DNA of 42,785 bases from an uncultured Pseudomonadota bacterium (GTDB lineage: Bacteria > Bdellovibrionota_B > Oligoflexia > Oligoflexales > CAIYRB01). Where the stretch lies: the NCBI GenBank assembly GCA_903928445.1, contig CAIYRB010000096.1, forward strand, positions 1 to 42,785, written 5' to 3'. The notes below the pieces were generated by a model. That model saw only the letters and a program-made list of their open reading frames with translations, ran no database searches and was not told the DNA's origin. Below are positions 24,255 to 33,284 of the stretch, piece after piece (positions within the stretch are counted from its first letter, which is position 1; each line of letters starts with the position of its first letter). Both the position numbers and the translations under genes were made by a program.

Positions 24255-24976
24255 TCGGCCTCGTCACAAGTTTCTGCTGCGCAGTGCCAAGGGCTGCCGC
24301 CTTTCCTGAGCCCATTGACTTTGACGGCTCGCTGTCGCGCTGGCATATCGGCCTAGCGGACCCGCCGATCACCTATGGCATTGAAGCCGACAACCCGGCT
24401 GACGCGGCAGGCTATCAAAATGCCGCAGCGGAAGCCGTCAGCCTTTGGAACCAGGTCCCAGGCAGCTATTTTCGCTACGCGCAGGCGCCAGACGGCGAGC
24501 CACCCCAAGTTACGATCCATCTGCAAAGCAGCTTGAATGGCACTAGATCAACGGCGGGTTACACCTATTTTGACAAGTACGACGGCAATAAGCCGCTCCA
24601 CTGCATGATCGTCATTTTGGTTGACGACTCGGTGTCTTACCGCAGCGTTGCCAAGACGATTTTACATGAATTAGGTCATGGCCTCGGTCTCGGCCACTCC
24701 CTAGTACCGCAGGCGATCATGAGCTACAGCTTGCAACAAAACGGCTTTTCTTTAGATGTCGACGACCATGCCGCCGTGGCTCGGCTATACCCACTTAGCG
24801 GACACCGACCAAAGCTACCACCGGGGTGCGCCTCGGGATCGGGTGACTACGGAGCATCAACCGCATCTAGCATGGCTCTGCTCTTACTGCTGCTTATACC
24901 TCTGGCATGGGCTGGAAGAGACCTCTTAGCCCTCGCTTGGTCGCGCCTTAACCGATCGCCAGCATCCGGTCGATAG
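24227..24976 (+). CDS. Matrixin-type zinc metalloprotease with C-terminal anchor
   Basis: A 249-residue secreted protease. The signal peptide covers about residues 1-25 (ending in RAAA). The catalytic domain has the zinc motif HELGHGLGLGH (147-157) and the Met-turn MSY (165-167) of metzincins of the M10A/matrixin type; no propeptide with a cysteine switch is visible. After a proline-rich hinge and Cys201 comes a hydrophobic segment (about 214-230) and a basic end (WSRLNRSPASGR), a tripartite tail resembling C-terminal sorting signals. ATG 24227 is chosen because the signal peptide starts there; the longer frame upstream overlaps the preceding gene and is shadow sequence. The 3' end overlaps nadA by 29 bases. 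Confidence 0.85.
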   Translation: MGWDIRRLLIGLVTSFCCAVPRAAAFPEPIDFDGSLSRWHIGLADPPITYGIEADNPADAAGYQNAAAEAVSLWNQVPGSYFRYAQAPDGEPPQVTIHLQSSLNGTRSTAGYTYFDKYDGNKPLHCMIVILVDDSVSYRSVAKTILHELGHGLGLGHSLVPQAIMSYSLQQNGFSLDVDDHAAVARLYPLSGHRPKLPPGCASGSGDYGASTASSMALLLLLLIPLAWAGRDLLALAWSRLNRSPASGR

Positions 24977-26000
24977 CACGCTTGGCTTTGACGATGATGT
25001 CAGCCGGTACATCCACCTTGTAGCGCAGGAGCTGTAAGGCAGCCAAGGTATCTTGCAGGGTGATCTGCTGCATATGTGGGCAGCGCACGCTGCACAAACG
25101 CAAGATATCTCGGTCTTTATGCGCGGCAATGATGTTATCGCCCATGGCGCATTCGGTCAGCAGCAGATAATGCGGCGCGTTCACTTTGTCCACGTACTTA
25201 ATCATGGCCGACGTGCTGCCAGTAAAGTCGGCGGCAGCGGTCACCTCTGGACTGCATTCGGGGTGCGCCAAGACGACCACGTCTGGAAACTGTAAACGGA
25301 CTCGTGCGATATCCTCGGTGGTGAACTTTTCATGCACCTCACACTTGCCATGCCAGCCAACAAACACCTTGTCGATGACAGTCGACGGCGCCTGGATCTT
25401 GCGCGGGTCGGTCTCAGGAAAGATGACGTGCTTACCGGTTTCTCGGGCAACATTAGCCGCCAGATATTCGTCCGGGATGAAGATCACCGAGTCGGTGCCG
25501 AGCGACTCCACGACGGCCACCGCATTACCCGAAGTGCAACAAATGTCCGTTTCGGCTTTCACATCGGCATAGGAATTAATGTAGGTGACCACCGGTACGC
25601 CAGGATACCGGCGCTTTAGCTCGCGCACATCGGCAGCGGTAATGCTGGAGGCCAGGGAACACCCGGCCTTTTGCGAGGGTATCAGGACGGTCCGGGTGGG
25701 GTTGATAATCTTGGCTGTCTCCGCCATAAACTCAACGCCGCAGAACACCAAGATCTCAGCATCGGTCCGGGCCGCCTGGCGACATAGTTCCAAAGAATCA
25801 CCAGTCACGTCGGCGACCGTATGGAACAGCGCTGGCTCCATGTAGTTGTGTCCGAGGATGAGCGCCTTGCGCTCCTTTTTCAGGCGATTGATCTGTACGA
25901 CCAATTCAGCCTTTTCGCGCAGCTCAAACTCTGGGACTAAGTCTCCCATCATTTCCTGCATACGCTCGAAGGTGTCGGCGTAGGGACCGTCAAAACCCAT
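24948..26000 (-). CDS. nadA: Quinolinate synthase
   Basis: Condenses iminoaspartate with dihydroxyacetone phosphate to quinolinate in NAD synthesis, using a [4Fe-4S] cluster. Motifs include ILGHNYMEPALFHTVADVTGDSLEL, VEFMAETAKI, GCSLA (Cys114), VTYINSYADVKAETDICCTSGNA, WHGKCEVHEKF (Cys220), LAHPECSPEV, GSTSAMI and RCPHM (Cys307). Cys114, 220 and 307 are the likely cluster ligands. It is 350 residues long. No nadB or nadC is adjacent. GAGG precedes the ATG. Confidence 0.95.
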   Translation of the reverse strand: MGFDGPYADTFERMQEMMGDLVPEFELREKAELVVQINRLKKERKALILGHNYMEPALFHTVADVTGDSLELCRQAARTDAEILVFCGVEFMAETAKIINPTRTVLIPSQKAGCSLASSITAADVRELKRRYPGVPVVTYINSYADVKAETDICCTSGNAVAVVESLGTDSVIFIPDEYLAANVARETGKHVIFPETDPRKIQAPSTVIDKVFVGWHGKCEVHEKFTTEDIARVRLQFPDVVVLAHPECSPEVTAAADFTGSTSAMIKYVDKVNAPHYLLLTECAMGDNIIAAHKDRDILRLCSVRCPHMQQITLQDTLAALQLLRYKVDVPADIIVKAKRAIDRMLAIG

Positions 26001-26062
26001 GAAAAGCCTCCTCTTAGGGCGCTTGATGCAGGTTTTCTATAGTCCCCTGAATGACGAAACAC

Positions 26063-26084
26063 AAGGGGTGCCCTAAGGCACCCC
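26063..26084 (-). terminator. Hairpin terminator of the second flagellin
   Basis: Arms GGGGTGCC and GGCACCCC (26065-26072 and 26077-26084) around CTAA, 30 bases past the flagellin stop and 60 bases before the nadA start on the same strand. The following T tract on the - strand is weak (TTGTGTTTCG). Confidence 0.6.
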
Positions 26085-26114
26085 CCTTCACGATAAACTC
26101 TTCTTTAATTCCAG

Positions 26115-27050
26115 TTAGTTGCCTCTCAGAAGCTGGAGCACCGCCTCAGGCGTCGCATTGGCTTGAGTCAAGACCGACAAGTTGGCGCTGGTCAAAATCT
26201 TGGACTGGGTGAACTTCGCTGTCTCCGACGCGTAGTCGACATCCCGGATGCGGCTTTGAGCGGCCTGCAGGTTTTCACTCGATACATCGATGTTGGTGAT
26301 GGCACTGCCCAAGCGTGACTGAATCGAGCCCAAGGTCGCGCGGTAGGAGGCGATCGAGTTTTGCGCCGTATCGATGCGACTGAACAGCGTCCCAGTGTCT
26401 CCGTCTGGCCCTAACTCCTGCGCACCAAGTTCGGCCGCAGGGTCGGGCAAAATGGACACACTCTTGTCGACGAGGTCGCCAAGCGAGGCGGACAAATCCT
26501 GTAGCTCATCGAGCTTGATCGTCAACACATCGGGGTCAGCATCCTTGTCGATCTCCTTCATGTTGCCGGCAAGGTCTTTGCCGCGGTTGGATGCACCGAC
26601 GAAGATCTGAATCGGCTTGTCGCCGTCGCCTGGTTGCAGCACTTTTGAACCGTTAAAGTCCGTCGACTCGACAATCCTACCGACTTCATCGCGAAGCTGG
26701 ACAAATTCCTTATCGAGAAAGGACCTCTCACGTGCGCCCAGGGTGTCAGAGGCCGCCTGAGTCGCCAGTTCGCGCATCCTAATCAGGATGTTCGTGACTT
26801 CGTTAAGACCACCCTCTGCGACCTGGATATAGGAAATCCCGTCACTTGCGTTGCGTTTAGCAACCCCCAAGCTGGAGACTCGCCCCCTGATGCGTTCGCT
26901 GACCGCTAAGCCTGCAGCATCATCGGCGGACTTGTTGATACGTAAGCCTGAAGACAACCGTTCGAGCGATTCGCCGAGCCCCTTACGGTTTTCTTCTAAG
27001 CGCCTCTGTGACACCAATGAATCCACATTTGTCTTAATCCGTAATCCCAT
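26115..27050 (-). CDS. Flagellin (paralogue 2)
   Basis: A 311-residue flagellin with complete terminal helices (MGLRIKTNVDSLVSQRRL, LSSGLRINKSADDAAGLAVSERI; SRIRDVDYASETAKFTQSKIL, ANATPEAVLQLLRGN). The middle (about residues 140-230) is more variable and acidic (DLSASLGDLVDKSVSILPDP) and longer than in the other two paralogues. The start is ATG 27050 with AAGGAGG 6 bases upstream; the ATG at 27080 adds ten residues before the invariant MGxRI start and is not used. It lies 84 bases downstream of paralogue 3, with which it is probably co-transcribed. Confidence 0.96.
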   Translation of the reverse strand: MGLRIKTNVDSLVSQRRLEENRKGLGESLERLSSGLRINKSADDAAGLAVSERIRGRVSSLGVAKRNASDGISYIQVAEGGLNEVTNILIRMRELATQAASDTLGARERSFLDKEFVQLRDEVGRIVESTDFNGSKVLQPGDGDKPIQIFVGASNRGKDLAGNMKEIDKDADPDVLTIKLDELQDLSASLGDLVDKSVSILPDPAAELGAQELGPDGDTGTLFSRIDTAQNSIASYRATLGSIQSRLGSAITNIDVSSENLQAAQSRIRDVDYASETAKFTQSKILTSANLSVLTQANATPEAVLQLLRGN

Positions 27051-27074
27051 GACGGTCCTCCTTGAATTTAGACA

Positions 27075-27091
27075 CAGCAAACCATTTGCTG
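27075..27091 (-). repeat. Hairpin between the tandem flagellins
   Basis: CAGCAAA (27075-27081), CCA, TTTGCTG (27085-27091): a 7-bp stem with a 3-base loop, 15 bases before the ribosome binding site of paralogue 2. It may stabilise or segment the dicistronic mRNA; no T tract follows. Confidence 0.4.
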
Positions 27092-27134
27092 TTGACTATG
27101 AAGCCGAGCAACACCGAGATTTTTCGCTAAGCAA

Positions 27135-28016
27135 TTAGCCGTGCAGCAGCTGTAACGCCATTTCCGGCGCGGCATTGGCCTGAAGTAGGACGGCGCTGCT
27201 CGATTGGGTCATGATCTTGGCCTGCGTCAGGTTGGCCGTCTCAGCCGCGAAGTCGACATCTTTGATGCGGCTCATCGCCGTCTGCTGCGACTCGATCGAC
27301 AGGCCGAGGTTACTGATGGCGCTGCCCAGACGACTTTGAATCGCACCCAGAGTGGCGCGCTCGCTGGAGATGCGCGCCAAGGCGGTGTCGACCGTCGTGA
27401 GCTTTTCGGCGATTTCATCACGGGTGGGACCCTGATCGCCGACGTTTTGGGCGCCAATCTCCGAGGCCTTGCCGAAGCCGAGGGTTTCAGAGTCGAACTT
27501 CAACCCTTCAAGACTGATCGTCAGGGTGTCGGTGTTGAGCTCTGGGGCGGTGCCGCGCGTCCCGACTTGGACGATGTACTGGGTCAGATCGTTGTTTTTA
27601 TCGAAGATCTTCTTGCCATTGAACTCGCTTGCATTGCCGATACGGTCCATCTCGTCGACCAGCTGGGTGTACTCCTTGTTGAGGAAGGAGCGCTCTTGTT
27701 CACCCAAAGTGTCACTGGCCGCTTGGGTCGTCAGTTCACGCAAGCGAATAAGAATGTTGGTCATCTCGTTCATGCCGCCCTCAGCGACCTGAACCAGCGA
27801 CACGGCGTCGTTAGCGTTGCGCTTGGCGACATTGAGACCGCGGACCTGCCCGCGGAGGTTCTCCGAAATGGCCAGACCGGCGGCATCATCCGCCGACTTG
27901 TTGATCCGGTAGCCTGACGACAAGCGCTCGAGGCTGTTAGACAGATCGTTGTTGTTCTTTTCCATGGAACGCTGGGCCACTAAGCTCGCTACGTTCGTCC
28001 GAATACGCATACCCAT
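27135..28016 (-). CDS. Flagellin (paralogue 3)
   Basis: A 293-residue flagellin (MGMRIRTNVASLVAQRSM, LSSGYRINKSADDAAGLAISENL; SRIKDVDFAAETANLTQAKIM, ANAAPEMALQLLHG), nearly the same length as paralogue 1 and with a short central region. AAGGAGG lies 7 bases before the ATG. A sigma-28-like promoter stands at 28096-28122. The gene is divergent from tilS. Terminal helices differ enough between the three paralogues (Arg/Lys patterns, ends LLRN, LLRGN, LLHG) to suggest old duplications. Confidence 0.96.
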   Translation of the reverse strand: MGMRIRTNVASLVAQRSMEKNNNDLSNSLERLSSGYRINKSADDAAGLAISENLRGQVRGLNVAKRNANDAVSLVQVAEGGMNEMTNILIRLRELTTQAASDTLGEQERSFLNKEYTQLVDEMDRIGNASEFNGKKIFDKNNDLTQYIVQVGTRGTAPELNTDTLTISLEGLKFDSETLGFGKASEIGAQNVGDQGPTRDEIAEKLTTVDTALARISSERATLGAIQSRLGSAISNLGLSIESQQTAMSRIKDVDFAAETANLTQAKIMTQSSSAVLLQANAAPEMALQLLHG

Positions 28017-28095
28017 GATAGATCCTCCTTGATGGTTTAAGCCGGGTCACAACCTTTTGACCTGGATAAGTTCCGTTGCGAAACTTACAAACCTA

Positions 28096-28122
28096 CCAAC
28101 GGATTTTTTGGTAAATACTTTA
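28096..28122 (-). promoter_or_regulatory. Sigma-28-like promoter of the tandem flagellins
   Basis: On the - strand TAAAGTAT, 11 bases, TCCGTTGG, compared with TAAAGTTT-N11-GCCGATAA. The -35 matches at 7 of 8 positions; the -10 is weaker. It lies about 80 bases before the start of paralogue 3. Confidence 0.45.
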
Positions 28123-28185
28123 ATTGAGTTTTATCTTTTAAGTAATTGCGGCGAAGACCGCAGGGGTCACGGTGGATTAGTCGTT

Positions 28186-29559
28186 TTGTCCAATGAACTA
28201 GAGCGGTTGGAGGCTTGGAGCGAGATCGAAAAGGAGCTCGTTTTAAAGCGATTTCAAGGGGTTATGGTCTCTTTGTCGGGAGGCCCTGATTCGACGGCGC
28301 TTTTTCATCTTATTTGGCGTTTAGCCAAGCAGAAAAAAAATTTTCAAGTGGCCGCATTGCACCTCAACTACGGCCTGCGCGGGGCTGCTTCGAGCGGCGA
28401 CCAAGCCTATTGTCGCGAGCTCGCCGAGCGCCACGGCGTGGCTTATTATGAACGTGTGGTGCGCAAGGAGGAGCGCGAGCTGCGCCAAGGCGAGGGTATT
28501 CAGGCCTGGGCCAGACGCCTAAGGCGCGAGGAATTCCAACGTTATAGCGCTGCCGGATGGCTGATCGCACTCGGCCATCACCAAGGCGACCTGGCGGAAA
28601 ACGTCCTCCTCCGGCTAGCTCGGGGCGCCAGCCCAGGACACTTGCTCGGCATGCAGGCCTGGCGTTGGCCGCTGTGGCGGCCACTTCTTGGCTTCACCAA
28701 AGCCGAGCTCCTGCAATATTTGACGACCCATTCGCTGAGTTTCCGTGACGATGCCTCTAATCAAACCCTGCGCTATAGCCGCAATATCGTCAGACACCGG
28801 GTATTAACCGAGCTGGAAGCGATGTTCCCGGGGGCTGCACGGCGCATCATTGCCTGTGCCGAAGAAGCGAGGGCCCTGGCACAGGCCCACCACCAGGCAA
28901 GCTCGGCGCGCGGCGGCAGCTTGGATCTGGACGATTTGACGCGCAAGGACCCAGCCCTTGCCCGCCAAGACCTCGCGACGCTTCTTGACCGGCCCACTCA
29001 GGGCCCAAGGCCGCTGTCACGAAGGTTTCTGGCGAGTGTCCTCGCGCCAGGTACTGCGACCGGGTGCCGCATCAGTTCGGTCCCCGGCGGCGGACGCCTT
29101 AGCTACCGAGACGGCCGCTTACTGGTTCACTTGGACGGCGACACGCCCAAAGCCGCACGCTCCACTCAACACGGCCGCAGCCTGGTGTCGACACCACCAA
29201 CGGTCCTGCTGGACCGTGGCTCTTATGCATTCTTCAGGCAGGATGGGGGATGCTTGCGCTTTAGTCACCCAGCGGATGCTGCTCCAGGCGATGGGCCAAC
29301 CCGGCTTCGATTGCGCTTGGCGGGATCCACACAAAGTCTGAATTTTTATGGGTTAAAGCGTTCATTTAGGCTCAAAGAGCTGCTGCGACAGTGGGCCGTC
29401 CCGCTGGCCTTGCGACCAGCCTACCAGCTACTCGAAGTACAGGGCCAACTGATCGGGCTGTGGAGCGGCAGTGGCCTATATCAGCCAAATGCAGCGGCCC
29501 AGCAAACGGAATGCAGCCAAGCGGGCCTCAATCTGCGATACTTAATGGACGGTGTGTAG
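28186..29559 (+). CDS. tilS: tRNA(Ile)-lysidine synthetase
   Basis: Adds lysine to C34 of the CAU tRNA-Ile so that it reads AUA. The PP-loop motif SGGPDS is at residues 31-36, followed by HLNYGLRGAASSGDQAYC, ARRLRREEFQRY, LGHHQGDLAENVLLRLARGASPGHLLGM and RPLLGFTKAELLQYL, all typical of the catalytic domain. The C-terminal TilS domain (RLRLAGSTQSLNFYGLKRSFRLKELLRQWAVPLALRPAYQLLE) is present. About 457 residues. The frame has no ATG near the expected start; TTG 28186 with GGTGG upstream is chosen. ATG 28057, at the far end of the open frame, would overlap the flagellin promoter and add an unrelated leader. Confidence 0.9.
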   Translation: MSNELERLEAWSEIEKELVLKRFQGVMVSLSGGPDSTALFHLIWRLAKQKKNFQVAALHLNYGLRGAASSGDQAYCRELAERHGVAYYERVVRKEERELRQGEGIQAWARRLRREEFQRYSAAGWLIALGHHQGDLAENVLLRLARGASPGHLLGMQAWRWPLWRPLLGFTKAELLQYLTTHSLSFRDDASNQTLRYSRNIVRHRVLTELEAMFPGAARRIIACAEEARALAQAHHQASSARGGSLDLDDLTRKDPALARQDLATLLDRPTQGPRPLSRRFLASVLAPGTATGCRISSVPGGGRLSYRDGRLLVHLDGDTPKAARSTQHGRSLVSTPPTVLLDRGSYAFFRQDGGCLRFSHPADAAPGDGPTRLRLRLAGSTQSLNFYGLKRSFRLKELLRQWAVPLALRPAYQLLEVQGQLIGLWSGSGLYQPNAAAQQTECSQAGLNLRYLMDGV

Positions 29560-29617
29560 CTTTTTTCGATGCCAGACTTAACGCATCCAAGTGTGTTTTG
29601 AGACCAAGGAGTTTCCG

Positions 29618-31597
29618 ATGGCCAAGCCCCCTCAGAAGCAAAACCAACAGATGCGGATCACCATGTTGTTCTTGGGGATCTTAGGTCTGTTTTTACTGGT
29701 TCATTTGATGGTCAAGCCACAAGATGAGCCAAAGACCGTGAAGTTTTCCGACTTCATGACGGCCGTCAGCCTGCCGCTCACCGATGAGCAGCGCGTCGCC
29801 GAGGTGACCTTCAAGGAAAATGAGATTCTGGGCGTGCGAGGCGACAAAACGACCTTTAAGACCTATGGTCCTAATGACGCCGACATGCGCAAGACGCTCA
29901 CGGAGAAGGGCGTCAAGGTCAATTACGAGCCGCCAGAGGAGATGAGCTGGTGGAAGACGCTGCTGATCAACTCGCTGCCGCTGGTGATCATCCTGCTCCT
30001 GTTCGTCTTCTTCATGCGCCAATTGCAGATCGGCGGCGGTAAGGCGATGTCCTTTGGCAAGAGCCGCGCCAAACTGCTCAACGAAAATCAAACCCGGGTC
30101 ACCTTCGACGATATCGCTGGAATCGACGAGGCCAAGCAGGAGCTCGAAGAAATTATCGAGTTTTTGAAAGATCCAAAGAAGTTTACGCGACTCGGCGGCC
30201 GCATTCCCAAGGGCGTCCTCCTGGTGGGCTCGCCAGGGACCGGGAAAACCGTTCTCGCCAAGGCGATCGCCGGCGAAGCCGGCGTCCCGTTCTTTTCCAT
30301 TTCAGGCTCCGACTTTGTCGAAATGTTTGTCGGGGTCGGCGCCAGCCGCGTTCGCGACCTCTTTGACCAATCCAAGAAGCACGCCCCCTGTATCGTCTTT
30401 ATCGACGAAATCGATGCGGTTGGCCGCCACCGCGGCGCCGGAGTGGGTGGCGGACACGACGAGCGCGAACAGACCCTCAACCAACTATTGGTCGAAATGG
30501 ACGGTTTTGAGGCCAATGAAGGCGTCATCATTATTGCCGCCACCAACCGCGCCGATGTGCTTGACCCTGCGCTGCTGCGACCCGGTCGCTTTGACCGCCG
30601 GGTCATCGTGCCGAAGCCCGACGTAAAAGGTCGCGAGGGTATCCTCAAGGTCCACACCAGAAAGTCGCCGCTGGCCAAGGACGTCGACCTGCCAACGATC
30701 GCCCAAGGGACCCCAGGATTTTCCGGCGCGGACCTCGAAAACCTGGTGAATGAAGCGGCCTTGATCGCTGCGCGGCAGGACTGTAAGGAAGTATCGATGC
30801 ACCACTTCGAGCTTGCTAAGGACAAAATCCTTATGGGCCCGGAACGCAAGAGCATGATTATGAGCGTCGAGGAGAAGCGCAACACCGCTTATCACGAGGC
30901 AGGTCATGCCATCGTCGGCCTATTTATCGGCGGCGTCGACCCCGTGCACAAGGTCAGTATTATTCCTCGCGGTCAGGCTCTTGGCGTGACGATCATGCTG
31001 CCTGCTGAGGACCGCTACACTTTGACCAAAGAATATGCCGAGGGCATGATCGCCTACGCCATGGGCGGAAGGGCTGCCGAGGAAATCGTCTTTCGCAAAC
31101 AGACCACGGGTGCCGGCGACGACATCAACAAGGCCACCGACATCGCCCGCAAAATGGTCTGCAATTGGGGTATGAGCGAACGCCTTGGGCCTCTTTCATT
31201 CGGCAAAGAAAGCGACGAGGTCTTCCTCGGGCGCGAGATGGGTGGTGGCCGCAACTTTTCGGAAAAGGTTGCCGAAGAGATCGACGCGGAAATCCATCGC
31301 ATCGTCTCTGGCGGCTACCGTAAAGCGGTCAGCATCCTACGCGATAACCGAGTCCAACTCGAATCCTTGGCCGAATCTCTGCTGATCAAAGAGACCCTCG
31401 ACCGCACCCAAATCGAAAACCTAATGCGCGGTGTGCAAGTAGTCACCGACGAAGAGCGCAAAGCCTTCGAAGATGCGCAAAAGAAGGCCAAAGAATTGAA
31501 AAAGAATCCTCCACAGCGAGCCAACTTAGCAGAAAGCGTCGAACGTCCGGATGTGTCCGAGGCCCCGCCACTTTCGGCACTACCCTTGGGCACCTAA
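29618..31597 (+). CDS. ftsH: ATP-dependent zinc metalloprotease FtsH
   Basis: Membrane-bound AAA+ protease that removes damaged membrane proteins and regulators. The 659-residue protein has two transmembrane segments (about 13-31 and 113-133) around a periplasmic domain. It carries Walker A GSPGTGKT (204-211), Walker B IVFIDEID (259-266), the second region of homology [20 protein letters not shown] and the zinc site HEAGH (426-430). The start is ATG 29618 with AAGGAG 6 bases upstream; ATG 29591 precedes the ribosome binding site. It lies 58 bases after tilS. Confidence 0.97.
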   Translation: MAKPPQKQNQQMRITMLFLGILGLFLLVHLMVKPQDEPKTVKFSDFMTAVSLPLTDEQRVAEVTFKENEILGVRGDKTTFKTYGPNDADMRKTLTEKGVKVNYEPPEEMSWWKTLLINSLPLVIILLLFVFFMRQLQIGGGKAMSFGKSRAKLLNENQTRVTFDDIAGIDEAKQELEEIIEFLKDPKKFTRLGGRIPKGVLLVGSPGTGKTVLAKAIAGEAGVPFFSISGSDFVEMFVGVGASRVRDLFDQSKKHAPCIVFIDEIDAVGRHRGAGVGGGHDEREQTLNQLLVEMDGFEANEGVIIIAATNRADVLDPALLRPGRFDRRVIVPKPDVKGREGILKVHTRKSPLAKDVDLPTIAQGTPGFSGADLENLVNEAALIAARQDCKEVSMHHFELAKDKILMGPERKSMIMSVEEKRNTAYHEAGHAIVGLFIGGVDPVHKVSIIPRGQALGVTIMLPAEDRYTLTKEYAEGMIAYAMGGRAAEEIVFRKQTTGAGDDINKATDIARKMVCNWGMSERLGPLSFGKESDEVFLGREMGGGRNFSEKVAEEIDAEIHRIVSGGYRKAVSILRDNRVQLESLAESLLIKETLDRTQIENLMRGVQVVTDEERKAFEDAQKKAKELKKNPPQRANLAESVERPDVSEAPPLSALPLGT

Positions 31598-31624
31598 TCC
31601 AGCCGAGGAGAACCGGTCTTCGAC

Positions 31625-32452
31625 GTGCATGTAAGCCCACTGGCACCACCACCAAGTCCTATGATCATGGGCGTCATCAACGTGACGCCCGACTCCTTTT
31701 CCGATGGCGGCGACTACCTTGACCCGGGTGCGGCGGTGGATCATGCGCGCCGGCTGATCACGCAGGGTGCCGGCATCATCGACGTTGGCGCCGAGTCGAC
31801 CAGACCCGGATCGACGGGCATTTCCGCCGCAGACGAGTGGCGCCGCCTGGAGCCCCTGCTCAAGCGCTTGCAGCAGGCCCGACTCGGCGTTCCCATCAGC
31901 GTCGACACCTGCAAAGAAGACATCATGCTGCGAGCGCTGGACGCGGGTGCTGACTGGATTAACGACACCTCAGGAAAGGCCTCACTAGCAACCCTCGCAA
32001 GGTTCGCGACCTATCGTCAAATGAGCTACATTGCCATGCATATGCCCTGGACCCCCGACATCATGCAGACGACCCCGCTAGGGCCTGGGCCAGCATTGGC
32101 CGCCGTCGCGACGTTTTTTGCCCACAGGCACCAAACGGCGCTGGAGGCAGGGCTAGAACCAACGCAGATTTGGCTCGATCCTGGCATCGGCTTTGGCAAG
32201 ACCGATGCCGCCAATGTCCAAGCGATGGCCGCCGTCAAAACCTGGGCAAAGACCTACCAGATCGCCGTCGGGGTCTCGCGCAAGTCGCTGCTCGGCAGAA
32301 CGCTCGGCATCGACGCGCCAAAACAACGCGATGCGCCAAGCAAAACCCTCGAGCTTGGCCTTGTCATGCTAGGGGCGAGACTCATCAGAACGCACTCAGT
32401 GCTGCCTCTGAAGCGGCTGCTGGACCTATTGGGAGAGGGCGTCCATGTTTGA
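31625..32452 (+). CDS. folP: Dihydropteroate synthase
   Basis: Joins p-aminobenzoate to the pterin diphosphate in folate synthesis and is the sulfonamide target. The TIM barrel motifs are MGVINVTPDSFSDGG, IIDVGAESTRPGS, PISVDTCK, WINDTSG, WLDPGIGFGKT and VGVSRKSLLG. The usual MHM(R/Q)GTP loop reads MHMPWTP, a mild departure. The start is GTG 31625, with AGGAG about 15 bases upstream. 275 residues. The 3' end overlaps cdaA by 8 bases. Confidence 0.94.
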   Translation: MHVSPLAPPPSPMIMGVINVTPDSFSDGGDYLDPGAAVDHARRLITQGAGIIDVGAESTRPGSTGISAADEWRRLEPLLKRLQQARLGVPISVDTCKEDIMLRALDAGADWINDTSGKASLATLARFATYRQMSYIAMHMPWTPDIMQTTPLGPGPALAAVATFFAHRHQTALEAGLEPTQIWLDPGIGFGKTDAANVQAMAAVKTWAKTYQIAVGVSRKSLLGRTLGIDAPKQRDAPSKTLELGLVMLGARLIRTHSVLPLKRLLDLLGEGVHV

Positions 32453-33284
32453 AATTCTCGAGCAATTTAATATCTGGGCCGCCGTCGATATCCTGATCAT
32501 TGCCTTTATCATCTATCATATTTTGCTGCTGATTCGTGGCACCCGAGCCGCGCAGATGCTCACCGGTATCTTGATCGTGATCGCCACGTTTTTGCTCTCG
32601 TCGATCGTCCCTTTGACGACGCTCAACTGGGTGATGAATAAGTTTTATTCGTCCTTTATTATCATCATCATCATCCTCTTCCAGGACGACATCCGCCATG
32701 TGCTCAGCCGCATGGGCAAGAAGTCCTTTATCCAAGGTTCGGACAACCTATCCTCCAGTCAGATCCTCGACGAGATCACCCGGGCGGCAGCGGCCCTAGC
32801 CACCAAGCGTATCGGTGCCCTTATTGTCCTCGAGCGCAACATTATCCTGTCGCGTTACGTTGAGGTGGGAACCTTGCTCGACGCTCGTGTCTCAAAGGAG
32901 CTGCTGCTGTCGTTGTTCCATCCGTCCTCCCCGGTGCACGACGGCGCCGCCATCATCCAGCGCGGACGAATCTCGGCTGCCGGATGTTTTCTGCCGCTAA
33001 CCCGGGACGAAAACCTTGACCCCAACTGGGGCACCCGCCACCGCGCTGCCATCGGCATCTCCCAAGAGACCGATGCCATCGTCGTCCTAGTGTCCGAGGA
33101 AGGAGCCTCCATCTCTTTGGTTGTGGACGGCAAGGTGTCCAGACGCATGGACCCAAAGGACCTGCGCAAATCGCTTACCGAGCTGCTCGCTGAGGTGAAA
33201 GACCTCGGTGATCGTAGTGGCAGTCTGGAGGCGAAGGCCGGCAATCTGTTTCGCTTCTTTAAAACAGGAGGCGATAAGCCATGA
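32445..33284 (+). CDS. cdaA: Diadenylate cyclase CdaA
   Basis: Makes cyclic di-AMP from two ATP. Three N-terminal membrane helices (about 11-30, 38-56 and 68-79) are followed by a DisA_N catalytic domain with the DGA (166-168) and RHR (198-200) motifs (PVHDGAAII, GTRHRAAIG). The 279-residue length is normal. It overlaps folP upstream and ybbR downstream (ATGA), so it is translated as one block with its usual regulator and with glmM further on. The cdaA-ybbR-glmM order is widely conserved and couples c-di-AMP to cell-wall precursor supply. Confidence 0.95.
   Translation: MFEILEQFNIWAAVDILIIAFIIYHILLLIRGTRAAQMLTGILIVIATFLLSSIVPLTTLNWVMNKFYSSFIIIIIILFQDDIRHVLSRMGKKSFIQGSDNLSSSQILDEITRAAAALATKRIGALIVLERNIILSRYVEVGTLLDARVSKELLLSLFHPSSPVHDGAAIIQRGRISAAGCFLPLTRDENLDPNWGTRHRAAIGISQETDAIVVLVSEEGASISLVVDGKVSRRMDPKDLRKSLTELLAEVKDLGDRSGSLEAKAGNLFRFFKTGGDKP

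Noticed and set aside
28057..28185. ATG 28057 as tilS start
   Set aside because: It would put 43 extra residues of non-conserved sequence before the PP-loop region and overlap the divergent flagellin promoter.
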